This document shows, in pieces, positions 7,795 through 15,930 of a stretch of 35,550 bases of DNA. Location of the stretch: NCBI GenBank assembly GCA_016871295.1, contig VFZD01000011.1, forward strand, positions 1-35,550, written 5' to 3'. The stretch is from Actinomycetota bacterium. Lineage in GTDB: Bacteria > Actinomycetota > Acidimicrobiia > Acidimicrobiales > Ilumatobacteraceae. The notes beneath the pieces are model-generated. The model did no database searches, was not told the origin of the DNA, and saw only the letters and a program-made list of their open reading frames with translations. A program made the position numbers and the translations under genes. Each line of letters begins with the position of its first letter. Within the stretch, counting starts at the first letter, position 1.

Positions 7795-8759
7795 ACGGCG
7801 GGCACCTGCTGGGTGATGCAGTGAATTCCGCCCCCACCGTGGGCCAGAATTTGCCCGATGCGCAGACCGACGATGTCGCGGCCAGGAATGAACTCGCCCA
7901 GCAGTGCCAACATTTCTTCGTCGGCTTCATGGCCGCACACGGGCACGATCACGGCGTTGTTGCAAACATAGAAATTCAAATACGGCACGGCAGCCCGAAT
8001 CGAGTCGGTCTCGACGAACGGCAACACCGGTATCTCGTGCACGGTTAGTCCGGCGTTTTTCGCCACAGAGATGTTGGTCGCACAACGCAAATGATCTTCT
8101 TCGTTCGTGTCGTTGCACCCCTGCATGATCACTTCGTTCGGTCCGACGAAGGCGGCGACATTGTCGACATGGCCGTCTGTGTCGTCGTCCAGCGCCAGAC
8201 CGTGGGGCAACCAGACGACCCGTGTTTGCCCCAGTTCCCGACAGAGCATCTCTGAAATCTGCTCGCGCGACATCGACGGGTTTCGGTTCGGATGCAACAG
8301 GCACTGCTCGGTGGTGATCAACGTGCCCGCACCATCGACATTGATCGAGCCGCCTTCGAGCACCATTTCGACAGACCGAGTCTTATGACCGGCATGCCTC
8401 GCCCAACGCGATGCAATCGTCGCATCTTTGTCGAAAGGCAAAAACTTTTCGCCCCAACCGTTGAATATCCAGCATGTTGCGATCAACTCTTGCTTTTCGA
8501 TCACATAGTTGGGCCCCGAATCACGAAACCACGCGTCGTCGATTTCAAGGGCGACGATGTCGACGCCCGCCGAACATGCAGTTCGCGCGGCTGATTCGTC
8601 GCGTGGATTGGCGATCATCGTCACCGGCTCGTACCCCGAGATCGTGTTGGCCAGTGCCGCATGGGCGGTTTGGGCCTCGGCCAACCGCATTCCGTAAATC
8701 TCGGGGCGGGCCGGCCAACAAATTACTGTGCGCTCATGCCGAGAGAATTCGGCGGGCAT
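7791..8759 (-). CDS. aguA: Agmatine deiminase
   Basis: A 322-residue member of the peptidyl-arginine deiminase-like guanidine-modifying family. It hydrolyses agmatine to N-carbamoylputrescine and ammonia. Motifs are the N-terminal WPARPEIYG (18-26), DDAWFRDSGPN (about 80-90), the catalytic TDGHVDN (about 192-198) and the C-terminal GGGGIHCITQQ with the nucleophile Cys314. The ATG at 8759 was chosen because it begins at the conserved PAEFSRHERT segment; the frame stays open further upstream only as a shadow of aguB. It lies 2 bp after the aguB stop and is certainly co-transcribed. Putrescine synthesis would need an arginine decarboxylase elsewhere. Confidence 0.92.
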   Translation of the reverse strand: MPAEFSRHERTVICWPARPEIYGMRLAEAQTAHAALANTISGYEPVTMIANPRDESAARTACSAGVDIVALEIDDAWFRDSGPNYVIEKQELIATCWIFNGWGEKFLPFDKDATIASRWARHAGHKTRSVEMVLEGGSINVDGAGTLITTEQCLLHPNRNPSMSREQISEMLCRELGQTRVVWLPHGLALDDDTDGHVDNVAAFVGPNEVIMQGCNDTNEEDHLRCATNISVAKNAGLTVHEIPVLPFVETDSIRAAVPYLNFYVCNNAVIVPVCGHEADEEMLALLGEFIPGRDIVGLRIGQILAHGGGGIHCITQQVPAV

Positions 8760-8761
8760 GC

Positions 8762-9634
8762 TCACGTGTCGGAACCATCCAAATTCAACAGTGGTTTGTA
8801 CAACTCGGGGCGACGATCTCGGAACAAGCCCCAAAAATTGCGCGCAAGTTTCTGGGCTTCCAAATCGAAAGACGCGACGAGCACGGCCTCGTCGGTTCGG
8901 TTTGCTTCGGCAACCTTTGCACCCGTCGCATCGCAGATGAACGAGCAACCGTAGAAGGTGATCTCGGTGTTTCTGCCGACTTCCCGACCGACACGGTTGG
9001 CTGCGATTACCGGCGTCAAGTTGCTCGCCGCGTGACCCTGCATCGCTCGTTGCCAGTGCCCCGACGAATCGAGTTCGGCGTTTGACGGTTCGCTCCCGAT
9101 CGCCGTGGGATAGAGAAGAAGTTCGGCGCCTCGCAACGCCATCACCCTTGCCGCCTCGGGAAACCACTGATCCCAACAAATGCCGACGCCGATTTTCGCG
9201 TACTTCGTCTGCCAAACTTTGAAGCCCGTGTCTCCGGGACTGAAATAAAACTTCTCGTTGTAACCCGGCCCGTCGGGAATATGGCTCTTGCGATAGGTTC
9301 CCAAAACCGCGCCGTCGGCGTCAAGGATCGCCACCGCGTTGAACAATGCGTTGTTTGCGCGTTCATAGACGCTGATCGGCAACACGACTTCGAGTTCTTC
9401 GGCCACTTTGGCAAAATACGCCACCGTCGGGTGAGACGACATCTCGCTCGCCCGTTTCAGGTCGTCTGTGGTCTGATCTTTGCAGAAGTAGTGACCCTCG
9501 AAAAGTTCGGGGATCAAAACAATTTGCGCGCCTTTTTTCGCGGCGTCGCGCACGAGTCGCTCGGCGGTTGCGACGTTGGTCGCCACTTCGGTCGACATCG
9601 CCATCTGCAACGCGGCGACTTTCAGCGTCGACAT
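8762..9634 (-). CDS. aguB: N-carbamoylputrescine amidase
   Basis: A 290-residue nitrilase-superfamily amidohydrolase that converts N-carbamoylputrescine to putrescine, carbon dioxide and ammonia. The catalytic triad is visible as Glu43 (IPELFEGHYF), Lys116 (YRKSHIPDGPGY) and Cys153 (GICWDQWFPE). The HIPDGPGYNEKFYF stretch is typical of AguB rather than of other nitrilases. The ATG at 9634 follows GGAAAG on the minus strand and starts 4 bp beyond the glutathione peroxidase stop. Placement next to aguA confirms the agmatine route. Confidence 0.94.
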   Translation of the reverse strand: MSTLKVAALQMAMSTEVATNVATAERLVRDAAKKGAQIVLIPELFEGHYFCKDQTTDDLKRASEMSSHPTVAYFAKVAEELEVVLPISVYERANNALFNAVAILDADGAVLGTYRKSHIPDGPGYNEKFYFSPGDTGFKVWQTKYAKIGVGICWDQWFPEAARVMALRGAELLLYPTAIGSEPSNAELDSSGHWQRAMQGHAASNLTPVIAANRVGREVGRNTEITFYGCSFICDATGAKVAEANRTDEAVLVASFDLEAQKLARNFWGLFRDRRPELYKPLLNLDGSDT

Positions 9635-9638
9635 TTGT

Positions 9639-10127
9639 TCACTTTCCGAGATGGGCTTGAATCGCCGCGAGTATTTCGGCCGCGTCGGGGGCGACCGTGG
9701 GGTTGAATCGGGCGACCACTTGTCCGCCTCGATCTACGAGAAACTTCTCGAAATTCCAGCGGATATCCCCCGAGTGACCCTCGGCATCGGCGATTTTTGT
9801 CAAGTCTTGATAAAGCTGATGGCGACCGGCGCCGTTCACATCGACTTTTTCGGACATCGGAAAGGTCACGCCATAGTTGGTCGAGCAAAAAGTTTGGATC
9901 TCGCTCGGCGAGCCGGGCTCTTGTGCGCCGAATTGATTGCACGGCACGCCGACGACGCTGAAATCTTTGCCCGAATATTTCTTGTGCAGCGCCTCCAACG
10001 CCGTGTACTGGGGTGTCAATCCGCACTTGGACGCCACATTGACCACGAGCGTGACCTTGCCCCGCAACGAACCCAACAGATCCGGGGTGCCAGCGAGACT
10101 GGCGATCTTCGCGTCATAAATCGTCAT
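9639..10127 (-). CDS. Glutathione peroxidase family thiol peroxidase
   Basis: A 162-residue thioredoxin-fold peroxidase. The peroxidatic residue is Cys35 in VASKCGLTPQY (cysteine, not selenocysteine). The conserved Gln69 in CNQFGAQEPG and the tryptophan in RWNFEKFLV complete the catalytic tetrad region. Bacterial cysteine forms normally take electrons from thioredoxin; actinobacteria lack glutathione, so the family name is conventional. The ATG at 10127 has AGGA about 9 nt upstream, one of the few clear Shine-Dalgarno sequences here, and was preferred to an upstream ATG at 10166. It is first gene of a gpx-aguB-aguA transcript. Confidence 0.93.
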   Translation of the reverse strand: MTIYDAKIASLAGTPDLLGSLRGKVTLVVNVASKCGLTPQYTALEALHKKYSGKDFSVVGVPCNQFGAQEPGSPSEIQTFCSTNYGVTFPMSEKVDVNGAGRHQLYQDLTKIADAEGHSGDIRWNFEKFLVDRGGQVVARFNPTVAPDAAEILAAIQAHLGK

Positions 10128-10375
10128 CTTGTGTTTTCCTGACTCTCGATTGAACCCGTTTGGCAAGACTACTCAAATACCCGCTGCGCAACACCTTTCG
10201 GTGGATGAAAGCGCGCATGCCCGAAAAAACTCGGCCACGAACTTCGCGATATCAACGAACGGTCGTCAAAAACAAATTTCGACCCGGTGAGTGGATCGCA
10301 CCGTCACCGATCTGGATGTTTTTTCGCGCGACGACGCCGAATCACAAAACTTGATAGCACCCGTAGCCTTTAACC
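10128..10375. other. Intergenic region between divergent gpx and punA
   Basis: This 248-bp gap is the longest gene-free stretch in the window and must hold promoters for both directions. On the minus side TAGTCT at about 10172-10167 could be the -10 box for gpx, giving a leader of about 35 nt with an AGGA. On the plus side TAGCCT precedes punA. A 64-codon open frame (10160-10354, plus) is Arg/Lys-rich, matches nothing I recognise and has no ribosome site; I do not count it as a gene. No repeats or strong hairpins stand out. Confidence 0.6.
10364..10369 (+). promoter_or_regulatory. -10 box of a leaderless promoter for punA
   Basis: TAGCCT lies exactly 6 nt before the ATG at 10376, and no Shine-Dalgarno is present. 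No convincing -35 element is seen, as is common in actinobacterial promoters. Confidence 0.55.
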
Positions 10376-11221
10376 ATGGTTGTCGGCTCTTCAAATGCAT
10401 ATGACGTGGCGAAACTCGCGGCCGAAGCGATCGTCAAAAAGTTCGATGGTCAGCACGATGTGCTGGCAGTTCTCGGGTCGGGTTGGGCGCACGCCGCAGC
10501 GGTGCTCGACGCCGTAGACGAGATCTCGGTGACCGAGATTCAAGGCTTCATCAAGCCCTCGGCGATCGGCCACGGCGGCACCCTGAAGAGCGTGCGGGTC
10601 GGTGGTTCGCGCGTCTTGCTGCTGACCGGTCGAACACATCTATATGAAGGACACGGGGTCGATGCCGTGGTTCACGCGGTGCGCACGGCGGCGTTCGCCG
10701 GTTGCAAGACGGTCGTGTTGACAAACGCCGCGGGTTGTCTGCGAACCGATTGGGGTGTCGGGGCAACCGCTTTGATCACCGACCACATCAACTTGACGGG
10801 CTTCTCGCCACTCACCGGTGCCGACGCCCCGGCACCGTTGCACGGGCGGTTCGTCGATCTGACGGATGCCTACAGCGCGCGCCTGCGCGACATCGCAAAA
10901 AAGGTTGAACCGACATTGCACGAGGGCGTCTACATGGGTTTTCATGGCCCGCACTTTGAAACGCCCGCCGAGATTCGCGCCGCTCGGGTGTGGGGCGCCG
11001 ACCTCGTCGGAATGTCGACGGTGATGGAAACAATCGCCGCACGCCACATGGGCATGGAAGTTTTGGCGCTCTCCTTGGCGACGAACCTGGCGGCCGGCAT
11101 CTCGGGCGAAAAACTTTCGGGTGACAAAGTCTTGGCGATCGGCAAAGCCGCGGCAGGTCGCGTTGGTCCGCTCTTGGCCGAGATTCTCAAACAAATCGAC
11201 AAAGAATCGAAGCACAACTGA
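10376..11221 (+). CDS. punA: Purine-nucleoside phosphorylase
   Basis: A 281-residue trimeric-type (class I) purine nucleoside phosphorylase that splits purine ribo- and deoxyribonucleosides with phosphate to the base and sugar-1-phosphate. Motifs are LGSGWA (33-38), the phosphate-binding GRTHLYEGH (about 84-92), TNAAGCL (about 113-119, normally TNAAGG), GPHFETPAEIR (about 188-198), GMSTVMETIAARHMG (about 208-222) and the base-binding TNLAAG. The ATG follows a leaderless -10 box. It lies 2 bp from the amidohydrolase gene and belongs to a nucleoside-salvage run with cdd, deoC and tdk nearby. Confidence 0.93.
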   Translation: MVVGSSNAYDVAKLAAEAIVKKFDGQHDVLAVLGSGWAHAAAVLDAVDEISVTEIQGFIKPSAIGHGGTLKSVRVGGSRVLLLTGRTHLYEGHGVDAVVHAVRTAAFAGCKTVVLTNAAGCLRTDWGVGATALITDHINLTGFSPLTGADAPAPLHGRFVDLTDAYSARLRDIAKKVEPTLHEGVYMGFHGPHFETPAEIRAARVWGADLVGMSTVMETIAARHMGMEVLALSLATNLAAGISGEKLSGDKVLAIGKAAAGRVGPLLAEILKQIDKESKHN

Positions 11222-11223
11222 CC

Positions 11224-12552
11224 ATGGCGACGACCAGCGCAGACCGCATCGCGATAGTCAACGCGCAAATCGTGACGGTCGACAAGACGGCGACCGTGAT
11301 CGACAACGGCACGATCGTCGTCAAGCACGACGGCTCGATCGGCAAAATCGGTGCGGGTCGCATCGACCACGACGCCACCGAGGTTGTCGACGCGGGTGGT
11401 GCGATCGTGATGCCAGGCTTGATCAACGCCCACACCCACCTCGGCATGACGCTGTTTCGCGGGTTGGGCGACGACATGAGCCTCGAGGCGTTTCTCGCCC
11501 GACTGATGCCGGCCGAAATTCGCGTGCTCGACTATGACGCCGTGCATAGCGGCACCGAACTGGCGGCGCTCGAATCGCTGCTCGGCGGCATCACGACTTC
11601 TCTCGATATGTATTACATGCCCGACGCCGCGCTCAAAGTCGCCGAGTCGAGCCGCATGCGACTGCAGACCGGCACGACCTTTCTCGAATCCGACGGTCCC
11701 GAACCGATGAAGTGGCCAGACCGTCTCGCGTGGGTGAGCAAGTGGCTCGAACAACCGCGGGACAACATGGGCTCGACGGGTTGGGTCGCGCCGCACAGCA
11801 CCTATCTGCTCGGCGAGGATCATCTGCGCGTGATCGCCGAATTGGCGGCGAGATACGAGGCGCGGGTTCACGTGCACGCCGCCGAGACGGTCGGCGAAAT
11901 GAAACTTGTCGCCGATCGCCATGGCGGTCGCACGCCGATACAGGTCTTGCGCGACACGGGTCTTTTGGGCCGGGCGGTCTTGGCGCACGGCGTGCATCTC
12001 ACCGACGACGACATCAAATTGATCGCCGACGCCTCGGCCAGCGTCGTCCATTGTCCCGCGTCGAATTTCAAATTGGCCAGCGGAATCGCGCGTTTGATCG
12101 ACCTGCAAGAGGCGGGGGTGAATATCGCGCTCGGCACCGATGGTCCGGCTTCGGGCAATGACATCGATCTGTGGATTGCCATTCGTCTCGCGGGATACAT
12201 GCAAAAGACGATGGCTGCGAATCCCGAGGTCCTGCCGGCACGCGACCTGGTGCGCATGGCGACGATCAACGGAGCCAAAGCGTTGCAACTCGACCACGTG
12301 ATCGGTTCGCTCGAAGTCGGCAAGCGTGCCGATCTGATAATGCTCGACCCCGACTCGCCGTCGCTGACACCGAACTTCGACCCGCATACGACGATCGCCA
12401 CTTCGGTCACGCGCGCCGATGTCGTGAATGTGATGATCGACGGCGAGTTCGTCGTGCGCGACCGCGAGTGTTTGACGATCGACAAACAACAAGTAGTCCG
12501 TAAAGTCGCGGCTCTCGGCAAGCGAGTTTTGGCCAGCGTCGACGGCGACTGA
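11224..12552 (+). CDS. Amidohydrolase, adenosine/MTA/SAH deaminase-like
   Basis: A 442-residue metal-dependent amidohydrolase of the TrzN/MTA-SAH-deaminase/guanine deaminase branch. The beta-sandwich start is followed by the metal-binding HTH pair in NAHTHLGM (His70, His72); VHVHAAET, LAHGVHL and the metal/catalytic Asp in LGTDGPASGN follow in order. Next to punA it most probably deaminates a purine nucleoside such as adenosine, 5'-methylthioadenosine or S-adenosylhomocysteine, giving inosine-type products for PunA; this is inference. The start ATG is 2 bp after punA, so the two genes are one transcript. Confidence 0.82.
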   Translation: MATTSADRIAIVNAQIVTVDKTATVIDNGTIVVKHDGSIGKIGAGRIDHDATEVVDAGGAIVMPGLINAHTHLGMTLFRGLGDDMSLEAFLARLMPAEIRVLDYDAVHSGTELAALESLLGGITTSLDMYYMPDAALKVAESSRMRLQTGTTFLESDGPEPMKWPDRLAWVSKWLEQPRDNMGSTGWVAPHSTYLLGEDHLRVIAELAARYEARVHVHAAETVGEMKLVADRHGGRTPIQVLRDTGLLGRAVLAHGVHLTDDDIKLIADASASVVHCPASNFKLASGIARLIDLQEAGVNIALGTDGPASGNDIDLWIAIRLAGYMQKTMAANPEVLPARDLVRMATINGAKALQLDHVIGSLEVGKRADLIMLDPDSPSLTPNFDPHTTIATSVTRADVVNVMIDGEFVVRDRECLTIDKQQVVRKVAALGKRVLASVDGD

Positions 12553-12566
12553 TTCGAGCACCCCAC

Positions 12567-12572
12567 TATCGT
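12567..12572 (+). promoter_or_regulatory. -10 box of a leaderless promoter for cdd
   Basis: TATCGT stands 6 nt before the ATG at 12579, inside the 26-bp gap after the amidohydrolase stop. It would allow cdd and the dioxygenase gene to be transcribed separately from punA. Confidence 0.5.
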
Positions 12573-12578
12573 TGGGCT

Positions 12579-13019
12579 ATGGCCGACGACACGCAAAAAA
12601 CCCGGGCTCCGAGAATTGATTGGGATTTGTTGCGCACCAAGGCGCTCGAAGTCGCCAATCATGCCTACGCGCCGTATTCAAAGTTCAGGGTTGGTGCCGC
12701 CGCACTCGTCGACGACGGTCGAATAGTCACCGGTTGCAACGTCGAAAATGCGTCATATGGTCTCACGCTTTGCGCCGAATGCGGCATCGTCAGCGAACTT
12801 GCACGCTCTGGTGGCGGCCGACTCGTGGCGATATGCACCGTCGGCAACGACCAACCCGTCACGCCGTGCGGAAGATGTCGACAACTTCTCTGGGAGCATG
12901 GCGGGGCGAGTTTGTTGCTCGAGGTGAACGGTGAACCAAAACGAATGTCCGAGATGTTGCCGGCGGCTTTTCCCGAAGAGTCGGTTTTCGTGAACCCCGA
13001 GGGTGGTTCGTCGAGTTGA
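12579..13019 (+). CDS. cdd: Cytidine deaminase
   Basis: A 146-residue zinc deaminase of the small tetrameric type that converts cytidine and deoxycytidine to uridine and deoxyuridine. The zinc and proton-shuttle motif CAECG is at 65-69 (Cys65, Glu67) and the second zinc motif PCGRC at 96-100 (Cys97, Cys100). The substrate-binding YAPYSKFRVGAA region is at 30-41. The length is slightly above the usual 130 because of short tails at both ends. The stop overlaps the next gene's TTG start (TTGA, 13016-13019). Confidence 0.94.
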   Translation: MADDTQKTRAPRIDWDLLRTKALEVANHAYAPYSKFRVGAAALVDDGRIVTGCNVENASYGLTLCAECGIVSELARSGGGRLVAICTVGNDQPVTPCGRCRQLLWEHGGASLLLEVNGEPKRMSEMLPAAFPEESVFVNPEGGSSS

Positions 13020-13879
13020 AAACTCGGCAAGGTTTGACCGACGAGCAGGTTCGGTTCTTCGATCTCAACGGATACCTGGTGCTGCCCGACTTCGTCGAGC
13101 CGGGCGCATGTCTGGAGTTGCGGAAGCAAGCGATGATCTTGGCCGAGAAGTTCTGCCCTTCGCCGCAAGAAGCGACGGTCTTCACCGCCGACGGCACCGC
13201 GGTACATGCTTCCGACGATTACTTTCTTTCCAGCGGCGACAAGATCAGATGCTTCTTCGAAAAAGACGCGTTCGACGAACGCGGTGAATTGCGCCAAGAC
13301 GCCCATCTTTGCCTGAACAAACTCGGGCATGCGATGCACGATTTGGACCCGATCTTCAGCGAGTTCAGCCATTCACGCCGTCTGGCGGCGGTGGCGAAAA
13401 GTGTCGGCTTCAAAGACGAGCGGCTTTTGCAGTCGATGTACATCTTCAAGCAACCTCGAATCGGTGGCGAGGTGACCTGTCATGTCGACCACACTTATCT
13501 ATGGACCGAACCACAGTCGGTGGTGGGCTTTTGGTTCGCCATCGATGATGCGACGATCGAAAATGGTTGCCTGTGGGTGCTCCCCGGCGGGCACAAAATT
13601 CCGGTGAAAACCCGCAATCGTCTGACCAACGACGGCCGATCAACCTACGACGAGGTAATCGACCCGACCCCGTATCCGACCGAAGGGCTGGTGCCGCTCG
13701 AGGCCAAACGCGGAACACTCGTGCTGTTGCACGGCACGATGCCGCACCGATCGGGCGCGAACAAGAGCGACAAGCCGCGACACGCGTACACGATTCATGC
13801 GATCGACGGCACCGCGAATTATCCCGAGGACAACTGGTTGCAGCGAAAATCGCTGCCGATGAGCGGTTTCCTCAACTAG
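13016..13879 (+). CDS. Phytanoyl-CoA dioxygenase (PhyH) family protein
   Basis: A 287-residue 2-oxoglutarate/Fe(II) oxygenase-like protein. The Fe ligands are His156 and Asp158 in CHVDHTYLW and His244 in MPHRSG; the stretch DNGC-like ENGCLWVLPGGHK (about 180-192) and the distal R/K-rich SDKPRHAYTIH are typical of PhyH proteins. Substrate unknown. Start is uncertain: TTG at 13016 overlaps the cdd stop as TTGA and suggests coupling, but a second in-frame TTG at 13034 is possible. It is an odd companion for cdd; a role in repair or salvage of a modified nucleoside or unrelated lipid metabolism are both open. It ends 3 bp before the convergent deoC stop. Confidence 0.78.
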   Translation: MKTRQGLTDEQVRFFDLNGYLVLPDFVEPGACLELRKQAMILAEKFCPSPQEATVFTADGTAVHASDDYFLSSGDKIRCFFEKDAFDERGELRQDAHLCLNKLGHAMHDLDPIFSEFSHSRRLAAVAKSVGFKDERLLQSMYIFKQPRIGGEVTCHVDHTYLWTEPQSVVGFWFAIDDATIENGCLWVLPGGHKIPVKTRNRLTNDGRSTYDEVIDPTPYPTEGLVPLEAKRGTLVLLHGTMPHRSGANKSDKPRHAYTIHAIDGTANYPEDNWLQRKSLPMSGFLN

Positions 13880-13882
13880 CGA

Positions 13883-14536
13883 TCAAAGAGCGAGTATCGC
13901 CTGCGTCGCCGAGGTGCCCAATCTGTTTGCGCCGGCGGCGATCATTTCAAGCGCCGTTTCGCGGGTACGAATACCGCCGCTGGCCTTGACGCCGATGTTC
14001 GGGCCCACGGTTTTGCGCATCAATTCGACCGCATGCACGCTCGCACCACCCGACTTGTGAAAACCGGTCGAAGTTTTCACGAAGTCTGCCCCGCTGTCGA
14101 CGACCACTTTGCATGTCATCACGATCTGCTCGTCCGACAACGCCGCCGACTCGATGATCACCTTCAGTTTTGTCGAACTCGAAAGACTCTGGCGCACGGT
14201 TCTCACCTCGTCACCCAGACTCAGCCAGTTTGCGTCGAAAACAAGGCCGAGATTTACGACCATGTCGATTTCGGTGGCGCCGTTCTGCTCGGCGGTGGCG
14301 GCTTCGACCGCTTTCACCGACCCGACATGTGCCCCCGATGGAAAACCGACGACGCACGCGAGCGCGATCTGGTCTGACAGGGATCCCGCGGGCAACGGAA
14401 GACGGGAAGGCGACACGCAAACGGCGGCGACACCGAATTTGTTGGCGTCCATGCACAGGTTGGCGATCTCCTGGCTGGTCGCCTCTGGCGTCAGCAAGGT
14501 GTGATCGATGTACTTCGCGAGTTCGAGCCCCGTCAT
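13883..14536 (-). CDS. deoC: Deoxyribose-phosphate aldolase
   Basis: A 217-residue class I aldolase that cleaves 2-deoxyribose-5-phosphate to glyceraldehyde-3-phosphate and acetaldehyde, the last step of deoxynucleoside breakdown. The Schiff-base lysine is Lys154 in DFVKTSTGF, the second catalytic lysine is Lys184 in GVKASGGIRT, and Asp91 lies in EIDMVVN. Length and order of motifs are normal. The ATG at 14536 is preceded by TAAGGT at a 9-nt distance. It is transcribed toward the PhyH gene and is divergent from tdk (71 bp). Confidence 0.95.
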   Translation of the reverse strand: MTGLELAKYIDHTLLTPEATSQEIANLCMDANKFGVAAVCVSPSRLPLPAGSLSDQIALACVVGFPSGAHVGSVKAVEAATAEQNGATEIDMVVNLGLVFDANWLSLGDEVRTVRQSLSSSTKLKVIIESAALSDEQIVMTCKVVVDSGADFVKTSTGFHKSGGASVHAVELMRKTVGPNIGVKASGGIRTRETALEMIAAGANRLGTSATQAILAL

Positions 14537-14545
14537 CGTGACATC

Positions 14546-14596
14546 ACCTTAATTCATCGCGACACTTTTTCGACTGCGGTCGCCGCGAGGTAGCGT
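14546..14596. promoter_or_regulatory. Divergent deoC/tdk promoter region
   Basis: The 71-bp gap between deoC and tdk contains TAAGGT on the minus strand (14551-14546, 9 nt before the deoC ATG) and TAGCGT on the plus strand (14591-14596, 11 nt before the tdk ATG). Both fit TANNNT and would give leaders of only a few nucleotides. The spacing is looser than at the best leaderless genes. Confidence 0.35.
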
Positions 14597-14607
14597 TTCG
14601 CCCAGAG

Positions 14608-15210
14608 ATGGCTACATTGCGTTTCAATTACGGCACGATGGGTTCGGGGAAGAGCACGCTTGCCCTGCAGATCAATCACAACCTGACCAGCCGCGGTCTG
14701 GCCGGTTTGTTGCTGACCAAGTTGGATCGCGACGGTGGGCAGGTCACGAGTCGACTGGGTGTTTCGAATCCCGCCATCGAAATGGAGCCAGGCCTGAATC
14801 TCTACGAGTTGGCGTTGTCACGAATGCCGCTGCAGTTCATTGTTTGTGACGAGGCCCAATTCTGTTCGATCGAGCAATGCGATCAATTGGCCCTGATCGT
14901 CGACGAACTTCATGTGGATGTCTATGCCTTCGGGCTGATCACCGACTTCAGAGGATTGCTGTTCGAGGGCACCCGACGCCTGCTCGAAATCGCCGACCAA
15001 CGAATCGAAATGCAGGTCGAGGCGCGATGTTGGTGCGGCGCCCGAGCGACGAACAACGCCCGATTGGTGAACGACAAGGTCGTGCTCGAGGGTGAAACGG
15101 TGATGGTCGGCGACACCGACAAGAACACCGTCTCCCCGTTGTTCGGCGACGTCGTGCGCTACGAGTTGCTGTGCCGCAACCACTATCGCAAGCGACAGAT
15201 TTCGAACTGA
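14608..15210 (+). CDS. tdk: Thymidine kinase
   Basis: A 200-residue type II thymidine kinase that phosphorylates thymidine and deoxyuridine with ATP. The P-loop GTMGSGKST is at 9-17, the catalytic Glu82 lies in the Walker B-like DEAQF (81-85), and the zinc-binding region holds CWCGARAT and a closing LLCRNHY cysteine. The lasso-loop GDTDKNTVSPLFGDVVRY is present. No SD is seen before the ATG. It complements cdd, punA and deoC in nucleoside salvage and is convergent with the spsF-like gene. Confidence 0.94.
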   Translation: MATLRFNYGTMGSGKSTLALQINHNLTSRGLAGLLLTKLDRDGGQVTSRLGVSNPAIEMEPGLNLYELALSRMPLQFIVCDEAQFCSIEQCDQLALIVDELHVDVYAFGLITDFRGLLFEGTRRLLEIADQRIEMQVEARCWCGARATNNARLVNDKVVLEGETVMVGDTDKNTVSPLFGDVVRYELLCRNHYRKRQISN

Positions 15211-15217
15211 TCAACGC

Positions 15218-15234
15218 TGACGCGTCCGGCGTCA
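15218..15234. terminator. Possible bidirectional terminator hairpin
   Basis: TGACGC and GCGTCA pair as a 6-bp stem around a 5-nt loop between tdk and the convergent spsF-like gene, overlapping the latter's stop codon. There is no T-run, so termination activity is only possible. Confidence 0.3.
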
Positions 15235-15930
15235 CCTGAACTTGTTGTACGACCGCACCACTTCGACGGCCGAGGATCTCGGCGTTATCGCGAACTTGGC
15301 GACGAACTCGTTTAGCAGCGCCAAGTCTTCGATCGTGTCGATATCGAGCTTCACCTCGGGATACGCCAACTCTGCCGGTGCCTGGACCGCATTTATCGCG
15401 AAGTCTTTCGGGTTGTCCCAGATGTAACTGGTGACATGCTCGCGGTGCGATCGCTGGTATGCCAGACCTGAAATTTTTTCGAGCAAACCGGTCGAAAGTA
15501 TTTCGGCGCCCAGCCCGTCGACATACCTGTTGTTCAGCCGTTGTTGGTGGTTGCACGAATAATCGAACTGTCCTGAAACATGCGAATCGACCAGACGATC
15601 GAGTTCCTCGCCGGCGACGAACGGATTGTCGGCACAGACCCGCACGACCAGATCTGCCTTTGCTGCATGAGACGCTTTGACGAAGCGATCCAAGACGTCT
15701 GTTTCGCTGCCACGAAACACCGTCGTGCCCAGAGAACGGGCCAGTTCGACAATCGCATCGTCTTGCGCGCTCGTCGAGGTGGCCAGAACCACCTCATCGA
15801 CTCGCTTGGCAGTCGAGACCCGGGTCAACACCCAGGTCAAAAGGTTCGCGCTGCCCAGATTTTCGAGCATCTTGCCCGGAAACCGGGCCGACCCGATGCG
15901 CGCCTGAACGACGGCGACGACGCGAGTCAT
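15232..15930 (-). CDS. SpsF-like cytidylyltransferase (CMP-sugar acid synthase type)
   Basis: A 232-residue nucleotidyltransferase of the SpsF/KdsB/NeuA superfamily. The nucleotide-binding VVQARIGSARFPGKML motif is at 7-22, with VVLATSTSAQDDAI and a VRVCADNPFV motif (about 96-105) carrying the metal aspartate. SpsF proteins occur in B. subtilis and others beside NeuB-type synthases and are thought to activate ulosonic acids with CMP. In this operon it is the best candidate to make the CMP-sugar used by the adjacent GT2 enzyme (inference). Its ATG overlaps the neuB-like stop as ATGA (15930-15927). Last gene of the eight-gene operon. Confidence 0.82.
   Translation of the reverse strand: MTRVVAVVQARIGSARFPGKMLENLGSANLLTWVLTRVSTAKRVDEVVLATSTSAQDDAIVELARSLGTTVFRGSETDVLDRFVKASHAAKADLVVRVCADNPFVAGEELDRLVDSHVSGQFDYSCNHQQRLNNRYVDGLGAEILSTGLLEKISGLAYQRSHREHVTSYIWDNPKDFAINAVQAPAELAYPEVKLDIDTIEDLALLNEFVAKFAITPRSSAVEVVRSYNKFR

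Noticed and set aside
10160-10354. 64-codon open frame between gpx and punA
   Set aside because: No ribosome site, no recognisable similarity, and it would fill the promoter region of two divergent genes. A decayed remnant cannot be excluded.
10942-12561. 539-codon minus-strand open frame opposite the amidohydrolase and punA genes
   Set aside because: Same reason: antisense to motif-rich genes, with an Arg/His/Asp-rich, repetitive-looking composition and no family match.
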